Source of the DNA: Streptomyces griseocarneus
GTDB taxonomy: Bacteria > Actinomycetota > Actinomycetes > Streptomycetales > Streptomycetaceae
DNA: 64,000 nucleotides
Assembly: GCA_003674045.1 (NCBI GenBank)
Contig: PENC01000005.1
Location: 124,001-188,000 of the forward strand
Direction: 5' to 3'
Both the position numbers and the translations under genes were made by a program. The notes under the pieces are model-generated. The model saw nothing but the letters and a program-made list of their open reading frames with translations, was not told where the DNA came from and searched no databases. This document shows positions 52,574-61,070 of the stretch, piece by piece. Each line of letters starts with the position of its first letter. Positions within the stretch are counted from its first letter, which is position 1.

Positions 52574-53593
52574 ATGCGGCACACCAACGGCCAACACCCC
52601 GACCGTGACCCTGGCTCCGCGTTACAAGCCCTGGTCACGAACCCGCCGTTCCCTGTCTACGGTCTGCTTGCGCCCACCATTGTTCCCACAGTTCTCGCAG
52701 AAGCCCACCAGGTCGGCGGACGCTGGACGTCGATAACCCTGGTGTACGGGCTGTGGGACGGTGCTGCGGGCCCGTTCGTAGCTGTCACCACGTTCGCGCC
52801 GGAGAGCCGGTCGGCCCGGACCGAGTCCCCTGCGGTTTTGATGGCGGCCGTCGAGACGGAGGAGGAACGACGCGCCGCTATCGAAGATGTACAACGACCG
52901 TTGGCCTCGGGCCCCTTTCTCTTTTCAGAGGTACACGTCTGCTGTGACTCCATGTCGGTAACCGCCGCTCTGGGACAACGCGGTGTGATGTGGGGGCTCG
53001 TACTCGACCTCGATGCCCAACGCCTCGTCGCGGTCGGAAGCGGAATCGAGCCCGAGCCGGTGGGAATGGGGCAGGTCCAGGATCTTCGTGCGTTCCTGCA
53101 GGGTCGCAGGGATCTCACGGCGGAGAGGATGAGGCAAGTTGCTGCTCCACACCCGAGGCCTGTTGCCCATGGCGACGCACTTCGGGCACTGGCCATGGGG
53201 TACGGCTTCGGCTGGCTCGGCACGGAGCAGCGCAGTGACCTCTGGGCGGCAGCCCTCGACGAGCTCGGGGCCCGAGGCGCGTCTGCGGACGAGGCCCGTC
53301 AGCTGGCGACATCGGTGGTGAACCATGTCGCCCACCTCCTCCATCATGTGCCCTGGTTCTCCGTGGACGCCACCCCACGCGAAGCAGCGATCGATGAGAC
53401 CGTGCGCTTCGCCACCCACCATGTGGACGTGCCGAGCCAGGCGGCCCAACGAGCCTGGGGCCAGTACTGGCACGCCCACCAGAACCGGTCCGGCACCGCT
53501 CCCCAGGCTCGACGAGCGGAACTGGACCACCTCGTGGATGTCTTGCTGCCACGCTGGATCAGAGCCTGGTACACCTGGTACGAGCGGCGCTGA
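52574..53593 (+). CDS. Protein of unknown function in the defence island
   Basis: 339 residues from ATG 52574; the frame is open from 52373, overlapping the previous gene, but without a binding site. The N-terminal part alternates strands and loops (FPVYGLLAPTIVPTVLAEAHQVGGRWTSITLVYG, GPFVAVTTFAPESR), the middle has VMWGLVLDLDAQRLVAVGSG, and the C-terminal ~150 residues are helical with His/Trp-rich stretches (NHVAHLLHHVPWFSVD). No catalytic motif or family was recognised. Codon use is close to the genome norm. Confidence 0.72.
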   Translation: MRHTNGQHPDRDPGSALQALVTNPPFPVYGLLAPTIVPTVLAEAHQVGGRWTSITLVYGLWDGAAGPFVAVTTFAPESRSARTESPAVLMAAVETEEERRAAIEDVQRPLASGPFLFSEVHVCCDSMSVTAALGQRGVMWGLVLDLDAQRLVAVGSGIEPEPVGMGQVQDLRAFLQGRRDLTAERMRQVAAPHPRPVAHGDALRALAMGYGFGWLGTEQRSDLWAAALDELGARGASADEARQLATSVVNHVAHLLHHVPWFSVDATPREAAIDETVRFATHHVDVPSQAAQRAWGQYWHAHQNRSGTAPQARRAELDHLVDVLLPRWIRAWYTWYERR

Positions 53594-53623
53594 TCGCCAG
53601 GACGGGCCCACGGCTTTCCGCTG

Positions 53624-53839
53624 CTACGGGAAGCGTCTCGGGTGGGCCTGTTCCTCGTGGGTGAACCACCGGTGGCGGGCGGCGATCTCCCGGAGGTAGT
53701 CGCGCGCCGCCCAGGCCGCGTGCCGCTCGGCGCGCAGCCGTACGCATTCCGGGCACCTGTCGGTGACCCCGCCGACGACGACACCGCCGGGCCCGGAGGA
53801 CAAAGGCAGCGAGATCACCTCGCCACCGCCGCCCGTCAC
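53624..53839 (-). CDS. Small CxxC protein, cassette B
   Basis: 71 residues from GTG 53839, overlapping the preceding stop. It keeps DRCPECVRLRAERHAAWAARDYLREIAARHRWFTHEEQ, almost identical to the cassette A protein at 46888-47103; only the last residues differ (PRRFP). The near identity over coding and overlap sequence argues for a recent duplication. Function unknown. Confidence 0.7.
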   Translation of the reverse strand: MTGGGGEVISLPLSSGPGGVVVGGVTDRCPECVRLRAERHAAWAARDYLREIAARHRWFTHEEQAHPRRFP

Positions 53840-54102
53840 CCGGCGCTCCCGGGAAGGAGCCTGCGGCGGTTGACCTCGGCCAGCTTGGCGCGCAACTTGT
53901 CGCGCAGCTCAGCGGGGCGATAGCTGGCGGTACGCCAGGGCTTCCCGCCGCCGAACGGCCGCAGGGTCACCTCGTCCCCGTCAACTCCGGTCACGTAGCC
54001 GACCGGTTCGCCCTTGACTGCTGTGTCGACCACCAGATCGCCTGTCTCCGGCACCCACTTGGCGCTGTCGGTTTTTCCGAGCAGACGCTCTGCATGACTC
54101 AT
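53836..54102 (-). CDS. Small beta-rich protein, cassette B
   Basis: 88 residues from ATG 54102. Matches the cassette A protein through GDLVVDTAVKGEPVGYVTGVDG and the basic helix ELRDKLRAKLAEVNRRR, but with a different N-terminal dozen residues (MSHAERLLGKTD). Function unknown. It follows the XRE gene after 76 nt. Confidence 0.72.
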   Translation of the reverse strand: MSHAERLLGKTDSAKWVPETGDLVVDTAVKGEPVGYVTGVDGDEVTLRPFGGGKPWRTASYRPAELRDKLRAKLAEVNRRRLLPGSAG

Positions 54103-54178
54103 GGGAATTCCCCGCCTTTCCTGGTCGTCGGGCGACCGTAGGACGGCGGGGAATCGATCAAGGGGTCAGAGTGTCCCC

Positions 54179-55432
54179 CTAGCCCACGAGAACCCCTACC
54201 TCTTCGGCGAGTTGAAGGACGTCGGCCTTGAGCGGGCCACGCACGTCCTTCGCGAGGTCGCCCACCAGACTCCGTGCCGAGGGCGTGTAGCGGACCGTCT
54301 CCGGCGAGGCGTCGACAGCCCGCCGCAGCCAGTGTGTGGAGCCTGCGTAGTCCTTGCGCTGCCGCTGGGCGCGGGCCAGTTCGACGAGTACGCGCGAGCG
54401 GCGTTCCACGCTCGGCATGGCGTCCAGGTCGATGGTCTCGGCGCGGCTCATCGCCGAGCCTGGGGTGTGGAGGTCCACGCCGATGCTCACCGCGTGGAAG
54501 TCCGTGTTCGCGCGGCCGAAGACCGTCCAGGCGTGGACGTAGGCGTCGGGGAGGCGGCCGGCCGTCCGGTCCGCCTCGTCCCAGTGCCGCCACGCGTCCC
54601 CCTCGCGGCCCTCGCGGGCGCAGGTGATCGCGGCGTGCAGGTGCAGCGCGCCGTACATGCCCCGGAGGTCGTCCGTGCCGTCTTCGAGCCGGGGGCGGAT
54701 CGTCTCGGCCGCCTCTTCCACGGTGTGGATGGCTTCGTCCGCGTAGCCGGTTTCCCGGAGCCCGTTGCCCCAGGCCCACGCGGCACCCGCGAGGCTCAGG
54801 GGATCGTCCGCGTCCTGGGCGGCGAGCCTTCCGCGGTCGGCGATGATCCAGTACAGCTCCGGCTCCACGGAGTACGCCGTGACCTGCTGGGCCAAGTGGT
54901 ACACGTCGGCGAGCACGGCGTACGCACGCCGCCGCTCCGGGCCTTCGAGCTGTCGGGGCAGCGCTTGGGCGTCCCGGATGATCCCGGGCAGCAGTGCCGC
55001 CACCTCGGAGCGCTGGAAGCGGGAGGTGTGCCACAGCCGCCAGGTCTCCGCGACCCGGCCCCGGAGCGCGTCGACGCTCGGCGCGTCCTCCGGGATGGCG
55101 GGGGCGAACAGCGGCCCGCGCACGGCGTCACGCACACCATGCGCGCTGGGTAGCATCAACCGGCTGCCAGTGATGACCGGCCGTGGTGTCGGATCACCCG
55201 TGATGACCGACAGGTCCGAAAGCCTGAGCGCGGTCGCCAGACGTACGAGCAGCCCGTGGTCACGAAGTTGACGCTTGCCCTTCTCGATGTTCTTCAGCCA
55301 GTCGGGCCCGCGCCCGCACAGACCGGCCAGCACGACACGGGTCATGCCGTTCCGCTCGCGAAGCCGTTGAATGCGTTCGCCCGGCGGCATGTCATGGGGG
55401 AAATCGGCGGGGAAGGGGGGACGGTCCGTCAT
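54179..55432 (-). CDS. XRE regulator with TPR-like C terminus, cassette B
   Basis: 417 residues from ATG 55432. Helix-turn-helix: ERIQRLRERNGMTRVVLAGLCGRGPDWLKNIEKGKRQL. The C-terminal ~300 residues are helical repeats (RRAYAVLADVYHLAQQVTAYSVEPELYWIIADRGRLA, LVELARAQRQRKDYAGSTHWLRRAVD). It differs strongly in sequence from the cassette A regulator although the two downstream small genes are near-identical. Its start faces the leader of CRISPR array 2. Confidence 0.87.
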   Translation of the reverse strand: MTDRPPFPADFPHDMPPGERIQRLRERNGMTRVVLAGLCGRGPDWLKNIEKGKRQLRDHGLLVRLATALRLSDLSVITGDPTPRPVITGSRLMLPSAHGVRDAVRGPLFAPAIPEDAPSVDALRGRVAETWRLWHTSRFQRSEVAALLPGIIRDAQALPRQLEGPERRRAYAVLADVYHLAQQVTAYSVEPELYWIIADRGRLAAQDADDPLSLAGAAWAWGNGLRETGYADEAIHTVEEAAETIRPRLEDGTDDLRGMYGALHLHAAITCAREGREGDAWRHWDEADRTAGRLPDAYVHAWTVFGRANTDFHAVSIGVDLHTPGSAMSRAETIDLDAMPSVERRSRVLVELARAQRQRKDYAGSTHWLRRAVDASPETVRYTPSARSLVGDLAKDVRGPLKADVLQLAEEVGVLVG

Positions 55433-55641
55433 TCGGTGCTCCCTGGCGCGAGGTCAAGCCCTTCGGATCAGCCTACGCCGGGGCTACTTTGGCGAGCAGG
55501 GACCGTTCATGAGCCCGCCTCCGCGGAACGGCCCCGACCGTCACCATCGTGTTGCGGGTCTGATCGATAGGCTGACAACGGCACGGCGGCCGAGCCGGTA
55601 TCGCATCGGGAGGTGGCCATGGAAAGTGCATCAGCATCAGG

Positions 55642-55739
55642 GAGGTGAGCAACTCGTGCGCTCATCCACCGCTTTGCCCGAATCCCAAGAAGTAAGTAAA
55701 AACCGAGCTCAGCTTCGATGAACGTCCTGGCCAGAGCCT
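55642..55739 (+). other. CRISPR leader, array 2
   Basis: Closely similar to 46605-46703 (shared blocks CATCCACCGCTTTGCCCGAA and AAAAACCGAGCTC), with further similarity to the left from about 55495 (TTGGCGAGCAGGGACCG, GATCGATAGGCTG). Confidence 0.75.
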
Positions 55740-55829
55740 GTGGTCCCCGCGCACGCGGGGGTGGTCCCGTGCTCGTCTGGGCCCAGCAGCACGCGGGCCG
55801 GTGGTCCCCGCGCACGCGGGGTTCGCCCC
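55740..55829 (+). CRISPR. CRISPR array 2: two repeats, one 32-nt spacer (type I-E-like)
   Basis: Repeats at 55740-55768 and 55801-55829, again 61 nt apart. The last repeat has the same degenerate 3' end as the last repeat of array 1, and the two last repeats are identical over all 29 nt. The spacer is 55769-55800. It ends 41 nt before the TPM-like gene stop. Confidence 0.88.
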
Positions 55830-55870
55830 AATGGGCTTGGACGCCTCCCGCTGAAGAGTGGGGGCGCCTC

Positions 55871-57214
55871 CTACCAGTCCCCGCCCCCGAACCCGCCGTC
55901 GCCGCCGCCGTCGCCCCAGCCGCCGCCACCGAAGTCGTCCGAGTTGAAGTCCGAGCCCGTGTAGTCGCCGCCCTCCGGGCCGGTCATCTCCGGCGAAGCC
56001 GCGTACGCCGCGGGGCCCGAGAAGACGCTGCCGAGCATGGTGCCGACGAGCAGCCCCGGGAGGAGGCCGCCGCCGAAGTAGCCGCCGGCCCAGGGGGCGT
56101 ATGCGGGGCCCGCGTTCCAGTAGGGCTGGGGGCCCTGGTCGGTCTGGACGGTGCGGGACATGGGTTCCTGGCCGTCGGCGATGCGGGCCGCGTCGGCGGC
56201 GCAGGCGGGGACGGAGCGGGGGGCGCCGCCGGGCGGGGCCCACTGGACGTCCTGGACGGACGGGCCGTGGCGGGGGTCGAAGAAGCACGGCATGCGGCGC
56301 TCCGGCAGCGGCGACTTCGTCCGGCGGGCCGCCAGCGTGGCGAGGGCGAAGCGGCCCTTGTCGAGGGTCTCGGTCACGGCCGTGACGTCCTGCGGCTTCG
56401 CCGCCGCGGCCATCTTCGACTTGGCCTCCTCGTACGTGTCGAGGGCCTCCTCGTAGTCCTTGCGCATGGCGTCGTCCGCGCCGGGCTCGGAGGGGGAGAA
56501 GTCGAGCCGGTCCAGCTCCTCGCCGAAGGCGGTGATGTCCTCGTCGACCACGACCTTCAGGGCTTCCAGCTCGGCGTGCTCGCGCTCCTCCCGCTTCTTG
56601 CGGTTGCGGCGGTAGAGCGCGTACGCCCCGGCACCGCCGGCGACGATCACGGCGCCGCCGGTGATCAGCCCGGTGGCCCCGACGCCCCCGCCCGAGCCGC
56701 CGCTCCAGGAGCCCGGCTCGCGGCCCTTGGCCTGCTTGTCCGCCTGGTCGACGAAGGCGGTCAGCTGCGTCTTGGCGTCACCGCCGGAGCGCTCGACGGA
56801 GCCGAGGAGGTTGCGCACGGAGTTCCGGGACATCACGCTCCGGTCGGCGGCGGCGTTCATCTTGTCGCCGAGGTGGACGACGTAGACGCCCGCGACCCCG
56901 ACCTTGGTGCGCAGATCCTGGAGCACCGTCGCCTGGGGGTACTCGGAGGCGGCGGGCAGCACGGCCACGAAGACCGGCTTGCCCGCGTCCTGGATCTTCT
57001 TCGCCAGCGCGTCGGCGTCGGCCTTCGGCAGCTGGTCCGCGGCCCGGGGGTCGACGTACACCGGGCCCTTCTTGAGCGTGTCGGCCGCGGCGTCCAGGCC
57101 GGTGGCGCCGCTGTCGGCGTGGGCGGGCGACGCGTACAGCGCCGCGCCCACCAGCACGAACAGGGCGATGAGGGCCAGCAGCGGCCGGGGCAGCGCCCGG
57201 GGGATGGCGGGCAT
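55871..57214 (-). CDS. TPM-domain-like secreted/membrane protein
   Basis: 447 residues from ATG 57214 with GAGGAG upstream. A signal peptide (LLALIALFVLVGAALYASPAHA) precedes a TPM-like domain (GPVYVDPRAADQLPKADADALAKKIQDAGKPVFVAVLP, VGVAGVYVVHLGDKM). A membrane helix near residues 180-205 (GATGLITGGAVIVAGGAGAYALYRR) is followed by a charged coiled-coil cytoplasmic part. The C terminus is Gly/Asp-rich and ends GFGGGDW. Such proteins are common in Streptomyces with unknown role, possibly in envelope maintenance. Confidence 0.82.
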   Translation of the reverse strand: MPAIPRALPRPLLALIALFVLVGAALYASPAHADSGATGLDAAADTLKKGPVYVDPRAADQLPKADADALAKKIQDAGKPVFVAVLPAASEYPQATVLQDLRTKVGVAGVYVVHLGDKMNAAADRSVMSRNSVRNLLGSVERSGGDAKTQLTAFVDQADKQAKGREPGSWSGGSGGGVGATGLITGGAVIVAGGAGAYALYRRNRKKREEREHAELEALKVVVDEDITAFGEELDRLDFSPSEPGADDAMRKDYEEALDTYEEAKSKMAAAAKPQDVTAVTETLDKGRFALATLAARRTKSPLPERRMPCFFDPRHGPSVQDVQWAPPGGAPRSVPACAADAARIADGQEPMSRTVQTDQGPQPYWNAGPAYAPWAGGYFGGGLLPGLLVGTMLGSVFSGPAAYAASPEMTGPEGGDYTGSDFNSDDFGGGGWGDGGGDGGFGGGDW

Positions 57215-57249
57215 GGTGTCGCTCCTCGGGGACGAACCGGTGATGGAAC

Positions 57250-57325
57250 TCTTCGGGCTTGCAGGGCTTGAAAGGCTTACGGGGCTTGCGGGGCCCACAG
57301 GTCTTACAAGGCTCACTCGGGACTC
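57250..57325. repeat. Degenerate GGCTTRCRG-type tandem repeat ahead of the TPM-like gene
   Basis: About seven imperfect copies of a GGGCTTGCAGG/AGGCTTACGG-like unit follow one another, in the leader of the minus-strand gene. Apart from this nothing is seen in 57215-57406. Confidence 0.4.
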
Positions 57326-57406
57326 ACTCTGCGCTTACCACCAAAACGGAATAATCAGGCACCTGGTTCCCCCCTCGGCCTCACCCCTGCCCCCGTCACC
57401 GGCGGC

Positions 57407-58912
57407 TCAGCCGTACGAGAGGTTCGCGCAGGGGTCGTCATCCGCCGACCTGGCCTTCTCCGCCATGTCCGACGGCAGGCCGCCTGCGGTGCCCGAAGGC
57501 GACGGGGACGGTGTGCCGGCCTCCGGACCGTCGGCGTAGTCATGACCGAGAACGACCGAGATGCCCGGCGTGGCACTGCCCCGGACGTACGCGCCCGGGA
57601 AGAGCGCGGCCAGCGCCCGTGCGTGGTCCGCCTCCCCGGAGCCGAACTCGATCACGGTGGTGGAACGGTCCTGCGCGGTGGCGTCCCCCACGTCGGTGGC
57701 GGTGTAGCCGCGCTCCTTGAGCATCGCCGTGGCGCGGGAGGCGAGCCCGTCGACCGTGGTGCCGTTGGCGATGGACACGCTCACCCCCTTGCCGGAGGGG
57801 GCGTCGGCCTGGGCCACGCCGTTGTCCTTGCCCCCGGAGTCCCCGGAGCCCGAGCGCTTGCCCCCGCCCTTGCCCGCGTCCTTGCCGTCGATCGTGCGGT
57901 CGGCCTTGATCGACGCCCACAGCGCGTCGGCCTCGGGGTGGACGATGTCCACCCGGTTGCCGTTGTAGCGCCATGGCACGGTGACGAACTTGATGTTGTG
58001 CAGGTCGATGCCCTTGAGCGACATCGCGAAGGACAGCAGCTTGTCCACCGAGCCCAGGCCCGGGTCGACGGTCATCGACTTCGTGGCCGCGTCCGCGAGC
58101 GGCAGCAGGGTGGTGGGGTTGAAGCCCTGCGACCGCACCTTCTTGATCAGGCTGGAGACGAACGCCTGCTGACGCTGTATGCGGCCTATGTCGGAGCCGT
58201 CGCCTATGCCATGACGTACCCGGACGTAGTCCAGGGCCTTCTGCCCGGAGACGCTCTGCTGCCCCTTGCGGAACAGCAGATCGCCGCGGGAGCCGAGGTT
58301 CGGATTGAGGTCCCCCTGATAGACGTCCTTCGGTACGCACACCTGGACGCCGCCCACGGCGGAGGTCATCCGGGAGAATCCCTCGAAGTCGACGACGACC
58401 GTGTGGTCGACACGCAGCCCGGTGAGCCGTTCGACGGTGTTCTGCGTGCAGGCGGGGTTCCCCTTGGCCGACTCCCCGACGGAAAAGGCGGAGTTGAACA
58501 TCGCCCGGGTCTGCTCCCGGGTCCAGGAGCCGTCGGGAAGTCTGCACGGCGGGATGTCCACGAGGCTGTCCCGCGGGATGGAGACGCCGATCGCGTGCTT
58601 GCGGTCGCCGTACACGTGCAGCAGGAAAGCGGTGTCCGAGCGGCCCACGTCGCCGTCGCCCCCGCCGAGCTTGCTGTTCTCGCCCGAGCGCGAGTCCGAG
58701 CCGATGACCAGCACGTTCTGCCCCGCGGCACCGGCACCGGGGCGGTTCTCGGAGAGGCCGTCCGCGTCGAAGGTGCTGATGTTGCCGTTCAGGCGGAAAT
58801 AGACCCAGCCGGCCCCGGCGGCCAGCAGCACCACGAACGCCACCGCGACCAGGGAGAAGGTCCGCGCCTTGCTGTTCGCGCGCCCGCCCCGTCCGCTTCG
58901 GCTGCCAGTCAT
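57407..58912 (-). CDS. LCP (LytR-CpsA-Psr) family protein with LytR_C domain
   Basis: 501 residues from ATG 58912 (GAGGG upstream); ATG 58933 is an alternative. A basic N terminus and one membrane helix (FSLVAVAFVVLLAAGAGWVYF) anchor it. The LCP domain shows NVLVIGSDSRSGEN, VGVSIPRDSLVDIP-type phosphate binding (IGVSIPRDSLVDIPPC), MTSAVGGVQVCVPKDV and YVRVRHGIGDGSDIGRIQRQQAFV. A LytR_C domain (VSVSIANGTTVDGLASRATAMLKERGYT) is near the C terminus. It attaches glycopolymers to peptidoglycan outside the membrane. It is divergent from tatA. Confidence 0.94.
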   Translation of the reverse strand: MTGSRSGRGGRANSKARTFSLVAVAFVVLLAAGAGWVYFRLNGNISTFDADGLSENRPGAGAAGQNVLVIGSDSRSGENSKLGGGDGDVGRSDTAFLLHVYGDRKHAIGVSIPRDSLVDIPPCRLPDGSWTREQTRAMFNSAFSVGESAKGNPACTQNTVERLTGLRVDHTVVVDFEGFSRMTSAVGGVQVCVPKDVYQGDLNPNLGSRGDLLFRKGQQSVSGQKALDYVRVRHGIGDGSDIGRIQRQQAFVSSLIKKVRSQGFNPTTLLPLADAATKSMTVDPGLGSVDKLLSFAMSLKGIDLHNIKFVTVPWRYNGNRVDIVHPEADALWASIKADRTIDGKDAGKGGGKRSGSGDSGGKDNGVAQADAPSGKGVSVSIANGTTVDGLASRATAMLKERGYTATDVGDATAQDRSTTVIEFGSGEADHARALAALFPGAYVRGSATPGISVVLGHDYADGPEAGTPSPSPSGTAGGLPSDMAEKARSADDDPCANLSYG

Positions 58913-59126
58913 ATCCGCGCCCTCGATCCTCATCCCCCGGTCCGCCCCGTCTGACCGGATAGACGGACGAGCACACTCTTGGGTTGTCCAGTTGCGCAAT
59001 CTAGCAAGTATGGTGAAGCAGGCCATCGCACAGAAGGCCGGTGGAAGCCGTCGCACGGGAGGCCGTGCGGAAGGTGGTGGAAACCGATGTGGAAGCCCAA
59101 CGCGGAAGAGAGAGGTGGATCCGTCA

Positions 59127-59393
59127 ATGCTGCGTAATGCCCTGGAGCCCTGGCACATCCTCGTCGTCGTGCTCGTCGTGGTCGTACTGTTCGGGTCCAA
59201 GAAGCTGCCCGACACCGCCCGCGCGCTCGGCAAGTCCATGCGCATCCTCAAGAGCGAGGCCAAGGCCATGAAGGACGAGGGGGGCTCGACCACCGAGGCC
59301 GCTCCCGTCACTCCGCCCACCGTCGTGACCCCCACCACCGTGACGCCCAGCGCCAACGGCACCCACCCGAGCCCCGCCGACAGCTCCCGGTGA
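59127..59393 (+). CDS. tatA: Sec-independent translocase TatA
   Basis: 88 residues from ATG 59127. An N-terminal membrane helix (WHILVVVLVVVVLFGSKKLPD) with the FGSKKLPD hinge, then an amphipathic helix (TARALGKSMRILKSEAKAMKDE) and a Thr/Pro-rich tail are all classical TatA. It forms the pore of the twin-arginine pathway. The genome should hold another TatA with TatC; this copy stands 98 nt upstream of an alkaline phosphatase with a basic, RR-bearing signal region, a possible cargo. Confidence 0.93.
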   Translation: MLRNALEPWHILVVVLVVVVLFGSKKLPDTARALGKSMRILKSEAKAMKDEGGSTTEAAPVTPPTVVTPTTVTPSANGTHPSPADSSR

Positions 59394-59406
59394 CCCCGGG
59401 GTCACC
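59389..59406. promoter_or_regulatory. Perfect 18-bp palindrome over the tatA stop codon
   Basis: GGTGACCCC followed directly by GGGGTCACC. It is too short and unlooped for a strong terminator, and could be a dimeric repressor site for the phosphatase gene starting 85 nt later. Confidence 0.35.
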
Positions 59407-59491
59407 CCGAGTTCTTCTCCGGTACACCAGCCCCTGGTGAGCTTCCCTCGGCCGCGGCACCCCGCCGGGTCACCGAGGGAGGAAAGACACC

Positions 59492-60910
59492 ATGGGTTCT
59501 CGCCCGTACGGACGCCCGCAGGGAAGCCGTCAGGCAGGCCGTGACGGACGCCGTCTCGCCTGGGGCGCCGCCGCACTGCTCGTCGCCGGGATCGCGGTAC
59601 CGGCCGCGGCCTCGGCGTCGCAGTCGGGCGGCGGGGCGGACGCGGCCGCGCTCGCCGCGGGCCACGGCCCCAAGAAGGCCAAGAACGTCATCCTGCTCAT
59701 CGGTGACGGCATGGGCGACTCGGAGATCACCCTCGCCCGCGACTACACCGTGGGCGCCGCGGGCCGTCTGAACATGGACACCTTCCCGCTGACCGGCGCC
59801 TACACCACGTACTCCGTGGACAGCAGCGGCAAGCCGGACTACGTCACCGACTCGGCGGCCAGCGGCACCGGCTGGGCCACCGGGCACAAGACGGTCAACG
59901 GCCGCATATCCAAGACGCCCGGCACCGACAAGCCGATGACCACGATCCTGGAGCTGGCCCAGAAGAACGGCCTGGCCACCGGCAGCGTCACCACCGCCGA
60001 GCTCACCGACGCCACCCCGGCCGTGCTCGCCTCCCACGCCACCGACCGCAGCTGCCAGGGCCCGGCCGACATGAAGGCGTGCCCGGGCGACACGATCGCC
60101 AAGGGCGGCCCCGGCTCGATCGCCGAGCAGAGCGTGAACCACAAGGTCGACGTGCTCCTGGGCGGCGGCAAGGCCCGCTTCGACCAGAAGATCACCGAGG
60201 GCCCGTACAAGGGCATGACGGTCACCGACCAGGCGAAGAAGCTCGGCTACCAGGTGGTGACCGACGACAAGAGCCTGGGGGGCCTCAAGAGCGACAAGCC
60301 GGTCCTGGGCCTGTTCGCCCCGGGCAACATCCCCGTCGAGTGGACGGGCAAGGCCGCGGCCGTCGGCGGCACCGACCCGCAGCGCTGTGTGACGAGCAAC
60401 CCCGAGCGCGCGGCCGGTACGCCGAGCCTGGAGGCGCAGACCCGCAAGGCCGTCCAGCTGCTGGAGGCCAAGGGCTCGGGGAAGAAGAGCAGCAAGAAGA
60501 ACGGTTTCTTCCTCCAGGTCGAGGGCGCGTCGATCGACAAGCGCGACCACGCCGCCGACCCCTGCGGTCAGATCGGCGAGACCGCGTCCTTCGACCGCGC
60601 GGTGAAGGCCGCCCGGGACTACGCCGCCACCCACCCCGACACCCTGGTCGTGACCACGGCCGACCACGGCCACAGCAGCCAGATCGTGCCGCTGGAGGCC
60701 ACGCCGCCCGGCCTGTCCTCGACGCTCGTCACCGACGAGGGCCGGCAGCTCAAGGTCAACTACTCCACCAACACGCCGGGCAAGTCGCAGGAGCACACTG
60801 GTACCCAGGTGCGTATCGCGGCACAGGGCCCGCAGGCGGAGCGTGTGCTCGGGGTCACGGACCAGACCCAGCTGTTCACGACCATCCGTACGGCGCTGTC
60901 GCTGCGCTGA
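59492..60910 (+). CDS. phoA: Secreted alkaline phosphatase, PhoA type
   Basis: 472 residues from ATG 59492, GGGAGGAAAG upstream. The long signal region (GRRLAWGAAALLVAGIAVPAAASA) has an RR pair and fits Tat or Sec export. Metal and catalytic motifs: NVILLIGDGMGDSEI (Asp72), the nucleophile Ser121 in VTDSAASGTGWATG, LLGGGKARF, FFLQVEGASIDKRDHAAD, and VVTTADHGHSSQI. The distal metal-binding His is in SQEHTGTQV. It hydrolyses phosphate monoesters outside the cell. A PhoP box was looked for in the 98-nt upstream region and not convincingly found. Confidence 0.94.
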   Translation: MGSRPYGRPQGSRQAGRDGRRLAWGAAALLVAGIAVPAAASASQSGGGADAAALAAGHGPKKAKNVILLIGDGMGDSEITLARDYTVGAAGRLNMDTFPLTGAYTTYSVDSSGKPDYVTDSAASGTGWATGHKTVNGRISKTPGTDKPMTTILELAQKNGLATGSVTTAELTDATPAVLASHATDRSCQGPADMKACPGDTIAKGGPGSIAEQSVNHKVDVLLGGGKARFDQKITEGPYKGMTVTDQAKKLGYQVVTDDKSLGGLKSDKPVLGLFAPGNIPVEWTGKAAAVGGTDPQRCVTSNPERAAGTPSLEAQTRKAVQLLEAKGSGKKSSKKNGFFLQVEGASIDKRDHAADPCGQIGETASFDRAVKAARDYAATHPDTLVVTTADHGHSSQIVPLEATPPGLSSTLVTDEGRQLKVNYSTNTPGKSQEHTGTQVRIAAQGPQAERVLGVTDQTQLFTTIRTALSLR

Positions 60911-61070
60911 CCAGGGCGGTTACCGTCCGGTAGGGCGGTGATCCCGGCGGGTTGCGCCAGTTATCGGGGCCGAACATTGGTGGATCACGCACCTCTGAAC
61001 GGCCGTCCGGGGGGTGAGACTGGCAGATCCGTACGACACCGCCCTACCGTCCTCGCAGGAGGAGCCGTCG

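Noticed and set aside
59394-59491. PhoP (PHO box) direct repeats ahead of the alkaline phosphatase
   Set aside because: One GGTCACC-like match exists but no second repeat at 11-nt spacing.
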